A program made the position numbers and the translations under genes. Under the pieces are notes generated by a model. That model did not search any database and was not told where the DNA came from. It worked only from the letters and a program-made list of their open reading frames with translations. Shown here piece after piece: positions 54,366 through 64,000 of a stretch of 64,000 nt of DNA. Positions within the stretch are counted from its first letter, which is position 1. Each line of letters begins with the position of its first letter. The DNA comes from Hydractinia symbiolongicarpus (Eukaryota > Cnidaria > Hydrozoa > Anthoathecata > Hydractiniidae): NCBI RefSeq assembly GCF_029227915.1, contig NC_079877.1:24889851-24953850 (forward strand), written 5' to 3'.

Positions 54366-56463
54366 ATGGAAGTTTATGATCCTGCAAACGGCATGATGGA
54401 AGGAGGTGAGAATCTGACTATTGCAAATAACCAAAAAAATCAACCAGGTGAGTCTATACAGTGAAACGAACAAAATAAAAAGAGCTGGTAGCCCGCGGAT
54501 AAATTCATGGCTTCGCCCGTCCTTTATCGCATGTTGTATTTCGGTCGCACATTTTTTTTCGCGGACAGACAAGTAAGCAAAGTAAATCTGCGTACGCGTT
54601 TCAAAAAAACCTTAATGCGCACGGCCATTTTTAGAACACAAAATACCGCCATTAGTTTATTAAAAAGCGACAAAAATTTAACCAACGACATTTTTATCAG
54701 ACAAAAAATATCGCGAGATTATAAAATAAGCAAGGTCCCCACGAAAAAATACACAAATAAATATGTGCATGGTGGAGAAAACTTAATGAAATCAGACACC
54801 GCCGTAAAAGACATTTAATTTTCTTACATGTGTGCGAGTCAACATTTCGATCAAACCTAAGTGGTCACGAGTTATGGATAATAAAGAGATAAGATGTAAA
54901 TAGTTCGACTTCCCTGTGATGCAATGTTTGAAAAAGTTTTCGTCTTATGTCATACTGTCTTTTTCTGTCTCCAGCATTATTCTAACCCGAATACTTACTA
55001 TACTAAACAGTACTTTTTAATACTTAAACCATCACATTTATTCCGGCGCTTATATTGTATTGAAAGGCATAAAATTCAATTTACTATAAAATCAAAGCTT
55101 GTTTAAGTAGCTACACAAAAAAACTTTGTCTGATAACTTATACAATGATCAGATTAGGTGACATTACCAATGCGACCACAAGGCTCCTTTACGCCTATGT
55201 CATGGTTGCTGATCAGCCATGACTAAGGTTCAGAAAGACTTTGAAGTGGAGGTAGTATCGGTGCTGTTACAAACACATAAGTTATGGTAGTTTTTTATAT
55301 CTTCCAATCAGTAAAAAAGCATGACCATTTGAATAATTAAAAATAACTCCTGAGATTTTTTCTAGATCTTCAATTGCTTAAGAGAAAAAAAATTGAAGAA
55401 GAAGAGGCCATTGCATGGCATGAGTTTAGACTCTCAAGAAAGCTGTACGTTGAACATAAAATCGACGAATATGTTAATTCTTTCACAGTCCATGGATTAA
55501 AAAAGATATTCACTGGTACAAAGATAGAGAAAATGTTCTGGCTCTCAATGCTGACTGGTGGGCTGTTTCTCTCCATCTTCATAGTATACGGATTAATCAT
55601 CAAATTTTTAAAATATGACGTATACACTGAAATTCGTGCGCAGGTTACCGATCAGAACTTTTTCCCTAGCTTCACCATATGCGAGGACAGACTGCTAAAG
55701 AATTCTTATTTTTCTTACTGCGGAGTAGCTCAAAGGTTTAGTCACAAAAATTACAGTAAAATATGCCAGCACAAGAAAGTTAAGCACCCTGATCAAATTT
55801 CGATGAAAGAACACAAATACTGGAACAATGGTTTGTTTAACGTCACAAAATGCCTAACATGGGGTGGTAAAGGGTGTATTACCAGTAAATATTTAAAATC
55901 ATTGACACACTTCAATCATTCGTGTTTTACCTGGAATTATATGGGGAATATGTACGACATTTACAGCCATGTCGATATCGAGTTTAATTTTGTTGGTCCT
56001 TCGTACATTTCGAATGTACCAATAATTATAGCTCTCCCCCATGATCATGAAATTCATGAGATTGATGCTACAAAAAAAATTGACCTAGAACCGGAAAAAC
56101 ATTACGAAATCAAACTGGATAAAACCATAATTAAACCATAATTGCCTTTCTGAGTTTGGAAATAGCGAGGTAATGAAAGCAGCTGATTGTGCCTTTCCTT
56201 GCGAAGAATTAGATTTAGATAGCATATCCACGTTTCATGAAAGATACCCTGCGTTATCAGAAACTGTTGAAACTTACCACGTAAGCATACAATATCAGCG
56301 CGTGGACACGTATAAAATCATGGAAGAGAAGAAAATATATTCGTGGGATCAAATGGCATGTGAAATTGGAGGACTAATAGGCCTTGTTATAGGCGCATCC
56401 GTGATATCGTTCGTTGAAATTATGGCTTATTGCCTTCTCGTTTTGTATAACAAATTTATTTGA
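54366..56463 (+). pseudogene. DEG/ENaC-family channel gene, copy 1, with internal deletion
   Basis: Coding exon 1 (54366-54405, donor GTGAG) joins in phase to exon 2 at 55366 (acceptor TTTTCTAG). The frame encodes the intracellular N-terminus with FTVHGLKK (the His-Gly gating motif), TM1, FPSFTIC and the first part of the extracellular domain. It hits TAA at 56139-56141 after DKTIIKP. Relative to copy 2, about 70 codons of the Cys-rich ectodomain are gone and the frame is shifted. Beyond this the sequence resumes with AADCAFPCEELD, YSWDQMACEIGG and TM2 GLVIGASVISFVEI (the G-x-S filter is kept) to 56463. As it stands it would give a truncated, single-TM protein. Exon 1 was chosen by phase and splice signals. 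Confidence 0.82.
54489..54585 (+). repeat. Dispersed retroelement-like tail, copy 2
   Basis: The phrases TTCATGGCTTCGCCCGTCC and TTTATCGCAT, followed by CGGACAGACAAG, parallel the 20772-20906 unit. It lies in intron 1 of the broken channel gene. Ends are approximate. Confidence 0.45.
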
Positions 56464-57104
56464 CTGAAGTCAACAGAGATAACACTGGCACAGCAGACTT
56501 TACAAATTTGTTTATCAAGTGGTTGAACCTTTTCTGGGTTGATCATTTTAATGATATCCCAGCTATGAACTTTTCGCAACTCTCCTTGAAAGCTTTCGAG
56601 TGTTGCAAATCCATACGAAAGAGAAAATTTGAAAATGATTATATTGTAAAACGAGGGTGTCAAATGAATATGTTGTTGTTGATTTTGTTGTTGTTTCTTG
56701 AGTTTAGTTTTTCAGACTTCCTGCTTTACCAATGAACTGAATTTGAATTCGTTGTGACCTTTGATCAAATAATAAAAATATTGAAACACATGACTCATAT
56801 ATTAAAACATATGTTAAAGAATTAATTTAATAATTTAATTATTGGAGTATATTATGTATATTTTATGTAAAAATAAGTTAACTACTGTTTCCCCTTTTCT
56901 TCCATGTTGTGCCTTTAGAAAGCGCAACCTTTTTTTGTTTATAAAGCTTTGGCAAATTAAAACTCAATACTTTAAAAATTTTAATCATGGGATGGGCTTG
57001 TAATAAAGAAAATATGATTGTATTTCTTCTTAGATGCAAAAAGTATGTGAAAGATTTGGCGGGATTGATTTAAGCGTGACTTAAAATAACGACAATTTGA
57101 GACC
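56464..57104. other. Spacer between the two channel genes
   Basis: No separate gene is visible. The stretch should include the 3' end of copy 1 and the promoter of copy 2. AATAAT/AATAAA-type signals occur near 56768-56780. Confidence 0.45.
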
Positions 57105-60100
57105 ATGAAAAATAGTGAGCCAGGAATTGGTGGTGAGTAGTTGACTGCATGAGTAGCTATATTCCTATCTTTGATTCATTCTTAGGTTGCTTCCCAATAG
57201 AGCGTTTATTGGTGCAGTTTCCAGAGTGTTCTACGCCCGGTATTGCCATAAAAGATGGCAGCATTTCTTAAATTTTTATTAGTTGCCACAAAGCCTTTGT
57301 TGCGAGGGAAACATCCCAGTGCGCATGTCCAGATTGACGTTGAAAGCTGTGCCCAAGAAAATCTTAACAGAAAGTAGTTTTTATGGGTTAAAGCTAGCTT
57401 TTCTCTTCAAAACCATGTAACGCACACACAAAGCGAAAATACTGGCTATAGCTAAAAAACTGGCTTTCTGTTAATTATTTAATATTTGTAAATAATTGTT
57501 TCCTTTTCTAAAGAAAAAGTTGAAATAATATCAGTTTTTTCTGCGTACCCTAATATAATTTTATATTGGCCAACTACATTTCAGAAATCACCGTTTTCCT
57601 CTGTTTTATTATTGAAGTGCAAATTTAGCTTTAAAACAGTGACGAAAGATTTAGGTGGTATTTAATTGGATCTTTTAAGAAAAAGTCTATTCTGGGTCTT
57701 TCATTCCCCAGTTTTAATGTGGCTACTTGTCAACTAGCCATAGGATACCATGCAGCATTAAAATAAAGAAAAGGGGGTGTGAGCAAGAAAAAACACCTAA
57801 CACGCAAAAAACTCCGAATTGATTAATATACAAATATACATTTTTGATTTCTAGTTTACAAACAATGGATTCACAACCATACGTTTTTCTCACGGCAACC
57901 GAGCTTCCAAAAAAAACAAATAAGATACGTAAAAAGCGTAAGGGGAACCACGGAATAAATAAAACGGAGTTTTTTTAATTTGTTGATATTTAGGCATACC
58001 TAGCGAGCTAGCGATTTTTCATTGTTAACTTCTTTAAAATAAATCTTAAAAAAAAAATTTTAAGGAGAGAATTTTTTTAGGTTCCTATCATAACAATGTT
58101 TGTTTAAAGTTTTCTTTTAATGATAGCTAATCAGAAGTACGTCTTCTTCAATATCTTAGGCTTAGTTAACTGAAAAAGCAAAAGAAATAACGACGCGCTA
58201 AAAATATGGAAAAAATAGTACCTTATGTTGTTGGTCAAATATGACAAAAAAGTATAAGATTATATTTGGATAGCTATATTAATCCAATCTTTTTTCTGCA
58301 TCTATAGCCGGTAAGGGATAAGAAAAACATTTAACAAAACAAGGTCTTTTTCTCACTAGCGATTTCCCTCATCATGGTCTTGGTAATATTTCAAAAAAGT
58401 ATTTTCCCTGCGTCCCGGGTCCCACCCTCCAGCCTTCCTTGATTTCGCGCAGAAATCAAAAGGTAGAAATCCAAATTGACCGTGCTTTAAGCGCTTTAGT
58501 TAGAACGCCATATAACTCTTTCCGCAAAATTACAACGCGTTTCTAGTTGAAAAATGTGTGCTACTTAAATTTCTCTATTTGCTGCTTCTCGCTATGGATT
58601 TTATCAAGTTTGATCAATGAGGTTCCTCCTTGGTTTTGATCAATGTGATTGTAACAGTGATGGCATTTCACCACTTTATTTTTTCAGAACAAGATGTAGT
58701 TAGTCACAATTACAAATCCCCTGTGAAGTTCATAGTATATCCAAAAACATAGAAATGAAATTCTAAACGCCGCTAATAACACTGTAGTGTTTTTGCTGTA
58801 TTGATATAGGGGGTTTTAGATTATCAATTGGGCCACGTTTAATTGAATAGAACCATTTTTTGGATAGCCAGCAATTTGGGATTTGGCATCAGTCGGTTCC
58901 AACTCACTTATTACACTGCACTTAACTCTGTTTACTCTATACCCTCGACGGAGTCATGCCAGACATAATACAAGTGTGAATCGATCCTTTCTGCTTAACG
59001 TTCAGCATGAGAATAGGATTGACATCTTTGACCGTCGTCTGGTTGAGCGAATGATGTGCTCGTACGACTTTTGTAGCTCAAATGAGAGCTTTAAATGCAC
59101 TAGGAAACCCATTCGTAGGTTCGAGACATAGATTATAAAAATGAGAATTGATCCTTTCTGCTTAACGTTCAGCATGAGAATAGGATTGATATTAGGCGGT
59201 TGTATAGTTGAGCGGCAGTTGTGCTTGCACGCCTTTCCTAGCTTAAATGGACGCTTTAAATGCACTAGTAACCCCTTCGCAGGACCCTCATTGATAACAG
59301 TTCTATGAGAATTGCAGAGGCTATCCTGGGTAAAAAATTAATGGTAATAATATAGTAAGAAAATATAAGCCCTTGCCCGGTCAAAGCAGTACTGTTCTGA
59401 TAAAGTTCACAGCGATTTTTGCGTGTTTTTTTACGTTTACTTTAAATTATAAAATATTTCGTTTTATTTTTGCATACGATAAAAAAACACGCGATACTAA
59501 GAATGGCAACAAAACTATGTGGCAAATCTTGATTTGATCTAAAACGAAGTATTTTATGATTTAATGTAAACAAAAAGAATATAAATGTCCTGCGGGGACG
59601 TTCTGCACAAAAGCAAACTTCGTTTTTAGGGTGAATAACCAATACCTGCCGCAACGCAGAACATCTTTTATAGTGTCAATTTAGCTCCCTAATAAAGTTC
59701 ACATAAAATAAACTTTGCGCATAGAGATTGAAGAGTATTTTTTTTTACCTTAGGGGCATCAACTGCAAATTTAGTATACAGTTCAGAGGACGACGAAGAA
59801 GAAATTAATTTATGGCACGAACACCAATTGGAAAGGAAAGAATATGTTACACAAAAAATAAACGAATACATAGATACTTTCACAGTTCATGGTTTAACAA
59901 AAATGTTCACAGGATCAAAAATTGAAAAGGTCTTTTGGTGTATAATGTTATCATTTGGCATTGGTGCATCTGCGCATATTATTTACGGCTTGGTTGTCAA
60001 ATATTTAAAACATGACGTTTACACAGATATTAGAGAAGTAATCACCTACAAAAATGTCTTTCCAAGCTTAACCTTCTGTGAGAATACGCTCATAATGCAG

Positions 60101-61063
60101 GCGTATTTTTCTTACTGCGGTGTACCACAAGGGGTTCCACGGAATGATTTAAACGCAGTGTGCAGACGGAATTTCCGTGTTCCTCGTCGCAAACCTAAGT
60201 TAGAAACAAATAAATTATGGAGTAATCAGCTATTCTCGGTGTCACAATGCAAAACATGGGAAGGCAAATCATGTCTAAACAACAACCACCTAAAATCTCT
60301 AACTCATTTTAGGGACGCTTGTTTTGTTTGGAACTATAAAGGCCAGCTTTATGATCAATACAGTCATGTGGATTTGGAATTTCAATTTTTTAAACCGAAA
60401 CATTTGAAAGCAATTCCTATTATCATTGCTTTGCCGCACCATCATGATTTCCATGAAATTGACATCACCAATAAAATCGATCTCGTGCCAAAAAAGTTCT
60501 ACCAAATAAGGCTTGAGAAAACAATAGTGAAACGACTACCATCTCCTTTTCCATCAAACTGCACCAATGAAAAAACGGGAGATATATTTCCCGGCATATA
60601 TAATCGACGGTCATGCATTGAATCACAAAATTTTATCGAAATGTTCAAAAAATGTGGCGATATTTTTGATTATATCAGGAATTTTATCCCGAACGACGTT
60701 ATAGTGAAGTATGGAAGGAACCAACCTATTCGTGAAGTTTTAAAATGTTTGACAGGCTATGGTCTTAGTGAAGCAAAGAAATCACTTAAATGCACTTTCC
60801 CATGCTACGAGTTGAGTCTAAAAACGTATTCATCGTATCGTGAGAAATACAACCATCGAGATGTTAACGATACCTTTCATGTTAATATTGTGCATGAGAA
60901 AGTAGATTCTTACAAAATAATGGAAGAAAAAGAATTGTATCCGTGGGATCAGATGGCAGCTGGAATGGGTGGACTGGTCAGCCTCATCATTGGCACATCT
61001 GTGATGTCAATTGTGGAGATTTTGGCCTACATTGCACTCTCAGTATACAAGTGGACAATATAA
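57105..61063 (+). CDS. DEG/ENaC-family (cnidarian peptide-gated type) sodium channel subunit, copy 2
   Basis: Coding exon 1 (57105-57132, ATGAAAAATAGTG, donor GTGAG) joins in phase to exon 2 (59754-61063, acceptor ACCTTAG) to give 445 residues. Features in order are an acidic N-terminus, the His-Gly gating motif (FTVHG, H55-G56), TM1 (about 68-91) and FPSLTFC. The Cys-rich ectodomain follows (SYCGVPQG, CKTWEGKSC, CFVWNYKG, CTFPC). TM2 contains the G423-T-S425 selectivity filter in SLIIGTSVMSIVEILAY. Such subunits form trimeric, amiloride-sensitive cation channels; in Hydra, relatives are gated by RFamide neuropeptides. It is intact and slightly short for the family. Exon 1 rests on phase and splice signals only. 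Confidence 0.88.
58977..59310. repeat. Tandem duplication of about 167 bp in a channel-gene intron
   Basis: Two head-to-tail units (58977-59143 and 59144-59310) share GATCCTTTCTGCTTAACG, TTCAGCATGAGAATAGGATT and GCTTTAAATGCACTAG with scattered changes. The sequence lies in intron 1 of the intact channel gene. No function is evident. Confidence 0.7.
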
Positions 61064-63577
61064 AGAATCCATTAAATGCCGGAAAATGGACAAGAATGGA
61101 AATTTACATTTTAGCCTTTCAGTTAACGAAATAAATCCAAATTATTAGAACTAACCGTTATTTTTGCATTTCACCTTTCAACAATGGAAAATTCAATCAA
61201 AGTTATGTAATTTTTTTACGCATAATTTTACGCATATTATAACGATAAGTGTAACCTTTAAAAGTACCATCCCTAAAATCCCTGAAATCTCTAAAATATG
61301 ATATCATTTCAACTAGGATTTACGAATTTGAGACGGAGGTGATGTTAGAAATGTCTTTTGATGAAAACTTGAAAAATAATAAGAAATCTTTATATCAAAT
61401 AGCCATACTTTAAAAATTAGATATTTTTTCTGGTGTCTAAATGCACACCGGCTCTTCTAGATCATCGACAGATATGTTTATATCTGTCAATGATATAGAT
61501 ATGTCTGTATTAGGACATTATGTAAAATAGAAATTACCCCCGCAACTAGCATGATTTACTGTTAACTTCCAAAGTACTTTTAGATTTTCTAATAGAGGCT
61601 ATACGATAGCCAAGAGACCTAGCATATGTTTTTGCAACCGGGAAATTTGAATAATTAAGGTACACTAGGTCGCAAACAAATTTTCTGAGGCCAGACTGAG
61701 TGTGCTTTTTTATTGCTCACTTCTATTGTTATCTACACACTTGTTTATTACTGAAAGCCTGCTTTGCGCGCGAATGACCTCACCCACTCGAACAAGTATA
61801 ATTAATTCTCACACGGTTTAATAGGGTATGATGTGGCTAACTGGCTTCGTACTCATAAGGTGATCTTAATTTGAGGTTTGCTCTGAGAAATTATTTTGTA
61901 GTAACTGGTGGATTTGAATAAGGGATTTGCTCTGAGAAATTCGTTTGTGTTGAAGCTTTTGTATTAAAAAAACTATGACCACAACAATACAATTATTCGA
62001 TATAGAGTGTTTATGGGAAATAGCTGAAATTTTAAGTTTAAACAAGTAGTTACTTTCGTATCATTTAAAAATTTATTTCCATAAACTTATTTCCATATCA
62101 TATCGAAATATGCATACTAAAATACCAAATAACATGAAGAATAGATTAGTTATAAGCAAGTTTTTATTTTACAGCGAAGTAGTGCAGATACTTCTGGTTT
62201 ACTTGCAAAAAATTTGCAAAATTAATTTCTCATACAGATTGTTATTAACATTTGGAGATAATATTGGATAATAGAATGTTTCTGCCAAACATTTGGGCCG
62301 TTCTAATGGTTTATTTATTATTTCTGGTGTTAAATGAGCTAGGTATTAGCTAGCTTTGAATATGGTGATAAAAGTAGATAGCTGGCAGGTTGACTTGTTC
62401 TACAAAATTGGTGATGTTGCTGGCATATATCCTGCGTCTCCAGTCATTGAGTGTACCTTCTTTTTTAAGCAGCATCTGTAAAAATAAATTTAGACACCTT
62501 GTAGATGCCTTAACCTGTGCCTGCCCCTCAACCTTATGCCTTTTTTTCTAATTAAGGGTAGTTTTGGAAGTATTTGTAACTCGCATTTTACACATTGTGA
62601 TTTCAGAATTAGGATATTCATTTGACTTGGTGGGGCTAGTTAGGTTTTCTTGCAATGCTCTTGCTTATTTTTGTCGCATATTAAGCCTCTATCGTAGATT
62701 TTATTTAGTAAAAATTAATTAAAATTCCAAAATATAAGGTTGACAAAAGGCATGATACCCTAATTCATAAATTTTGTATTCAGAGAGTTACCATCTTGGT
62801 ATATTTTCAAGCAAATAAAATTTTGCAATGATTTTGCTTGGCTAAAACAATTTTTTGCTTATAAGGATCATTTCACAAAGCAATTTAAAAATTGTTTCTT
62901 GAAAAAAACACTAAGTGGTTACTGGAACGGTTCTGACAGTATTAAGGTTAACTATCGCAATGCTTGGTAAAAATATACGATTAATGACAGTCGGCAAGAG
63001 GTAAGAAAGAGAGAGAGAGAGAAAGAGAGAGTAATGACATAGGGAGTGTGATATTTACATAATTACAACAGCCAATAGTAAAAATAATAGTAATAATCTT
63101 AAATATCAACACACGCAACAAATATTGAAAATGTTTTTGTTGATTACTCATAATCTAAGCTATAGTTACAACCCTGGCAAAAGTACTTGTGAGAATGTGA
63201 TAAGAAAAACCAGCCTTTTCATTCTTCTTGCTGTTAAAATCTCTTTACTGTTTCCTTTCCTGTTCCACACAGTCAATGTTACTTATCTTTAGTATTCCCT
63301 GTTTCTGGAGTAATGCTGTTAGCATCAGTCAAGCATCATATTCAATATTTAACATATTGATTTTGGGAAAGGAGAGATCAAAATGAAATTCACAGTAGGT
63401 TTTTCCAGGGTTGTATCCTAGCTGGCTACTTGCTGTTTTCCTGGTATTTGTGCTGGCTGTCTACCAACTGTCTACCGTTTTTGCAGATACCGCTGGCCTA
63501 AAAAGCCGATTCGTAAAAGATAAACTGAAAAACAACAATTCAAATTTCATGTTTTTTCAGGCTTTTTTTCGACAATA
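61064..63577. other. Intergenic DNA
   Basis: No gene is visible. There is a perfect hairpin at 61467-61488 (GACAGATAT, 4-nt loop, ATATCTGTC), a small direct duplication of a TTTGCTCTGAGAAATT phrase near 61874-61941, and a GA microsatellite at about 63002-63031. Confidence 0.5.
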
Positions 63578-63959
63578 TCAGTCTAATAAATCAATAACAT
63601 CGGCGGGTTTAGATTTTTTCTGCGCAACCGCTTTGAACATATCACGAATATCATGATTTGGTCGATTCTTGTTATTCTTTGGAGCTTGCTGCTTCTTTGC
63701 TTTATTTGTTTGTACAAGTTCCAGAAGCACTTAACTGATGAAAGATCCAAGTATCTTCTCTTCCTTTAGGTTCTGTATAACGATCCTTAACCAGAAGGTA
63801 GCGTTCTGCAAGCTGTGCATTTTTAAAGTGTAGAGGACATTTTAAAATATACAATACAAAGAAATTTAATGCCATCTTGAACCAATGGTGATCGTCGGTA
63901 ATGGCGTTAAGACAGTTTAAAATCCGTGGATTGGTATTCCAAACAAGTCTCAGATCAAC
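63578..63959 (-). pseudogene. Unrecognised coding segment at the window edge
   Basis: The minus strand is open without an ATG from 63959 to the TAA at 63702-63704 and reads as clearly protein-like. Examples are NPRILNCLNAITDDHHWFKM, LNFFVLYILKCPLHFKN, AERYLLVKDRYTEP and REDTWIFHQ. In another frame it continues (LLELVQTNKAKKQQ ... NHDIRDMFKAVAQKKSKP) to a TGA at 63578-63580. So it is either one broken C-terminus with a frameshift near 63710, or two exons. The upstream part lies beyond the window. I do not recognise the family. The helical, charged tail suggests a nuclear protein or a multicopy element protein. Confidence 0.45.
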
Positions 63960-64000
63960 TCAGCGCGGGCAAAACGTTGGAGAGCGTGCAAGTTCCTCTG

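Noticed and set aside
58883-59265. ORFs on both strands in the channel intron
   Set aside because: They lie in the tandem duplication and show no conserved protein pattern between units.
63411-63656. 81-residue plus-strand ORF with signal-peptide-like start
   Set aside because: It lacks an ATG start and overlaps the more protein-like minus-strand segment.
1-64000. CRISPR arrays, bacterial operons, rRNA genes or canonical tRNA genes
   Set aside because: No regularly spaced repeats, no rRNA signature and no complete cloverleaf were seen; the introns and transposons show eukaryotic nuclear DNA.

Overview
The window is animal nuclear DNA, AT-rich and intron-bearing. It most likely comes from a cnidarian, with a hydrozoan or other medusozoan favoured. 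The case rests on a tandem pair of DEG/ENaC channel genes of the peptide-gated cnidarian type, an Ovo-type zinc-finger gene, a compact NAA50 gene with short exons, a bacterial-type leucine/phenylalanine/valine dehydrogenase gene, and many short inverted-repeat elements. The species cannot be fixed from the sequence alone.

Layout. 1.4-2.9 kb holds a single-exon amino-acid dehydrogenase gene on the minus strand. 5.35-6.85 kb holds a single-exon SLC22-like transporter on the minus strand. 9.9 kb holds a small orphan ORF. 10.6-12.1 kb is repeat-rich, with a 750-bp inverted-repeat element carrying internal tandem repeats and a tRNA-derived SINE. 14.1-19.0 kb holds NAA50 in six coding exons on the plus strand. 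19-27 kb is gene-poor with dispersed repeats. 27.8-29.0 kb holds an Ovo-like zinc-finger gene in two coding exons. 29-37.5 kb is gene-poor. 54.4-61.1 kb holds two tandem DEG/ENaC genes, the first broken by an internal deletion. A coding segment I do not recognise lies on the minus strand at the right edge.

The main object is a complete but decaying Polinton/Maverick, a virus-like DNA transposon, at 37,569-52,517 (14,949 bp). It has inverted termini starting AGTAGTAGTAGGG and is flanked by a GCAAG(A) target duplication. Visibly richer in GC than the host DNA, it packs at least eighteen genes or gene remnants into blocks of alternating strand. These include protein-primed-type DNA polymerase B, a rve-type integrase, a packaging-ATPase remnant, major and minor capsid proteins and several small membrane or coiled-coil proteins. 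It also carries cargo resembling that of large DNA viruses: a Bro-N/DUF3627-like protein, a TFIIS-like zinc ribbon, DUF4116-like repeats and a SAP-like protein.

Several core genes are frameshifted. The integrase has Asn where the first catalytic Asp is expected, and the ATPase is truncated, so this copy cannot move on its own. Two divergent gene pairs start from 20-30 bp intervals, one of them a palindrome with ATG at both ends. Many element genes begin within an AATAAATG/TAAATG context reminiscent of poxvirus late start sites. These are the points most worth following up.
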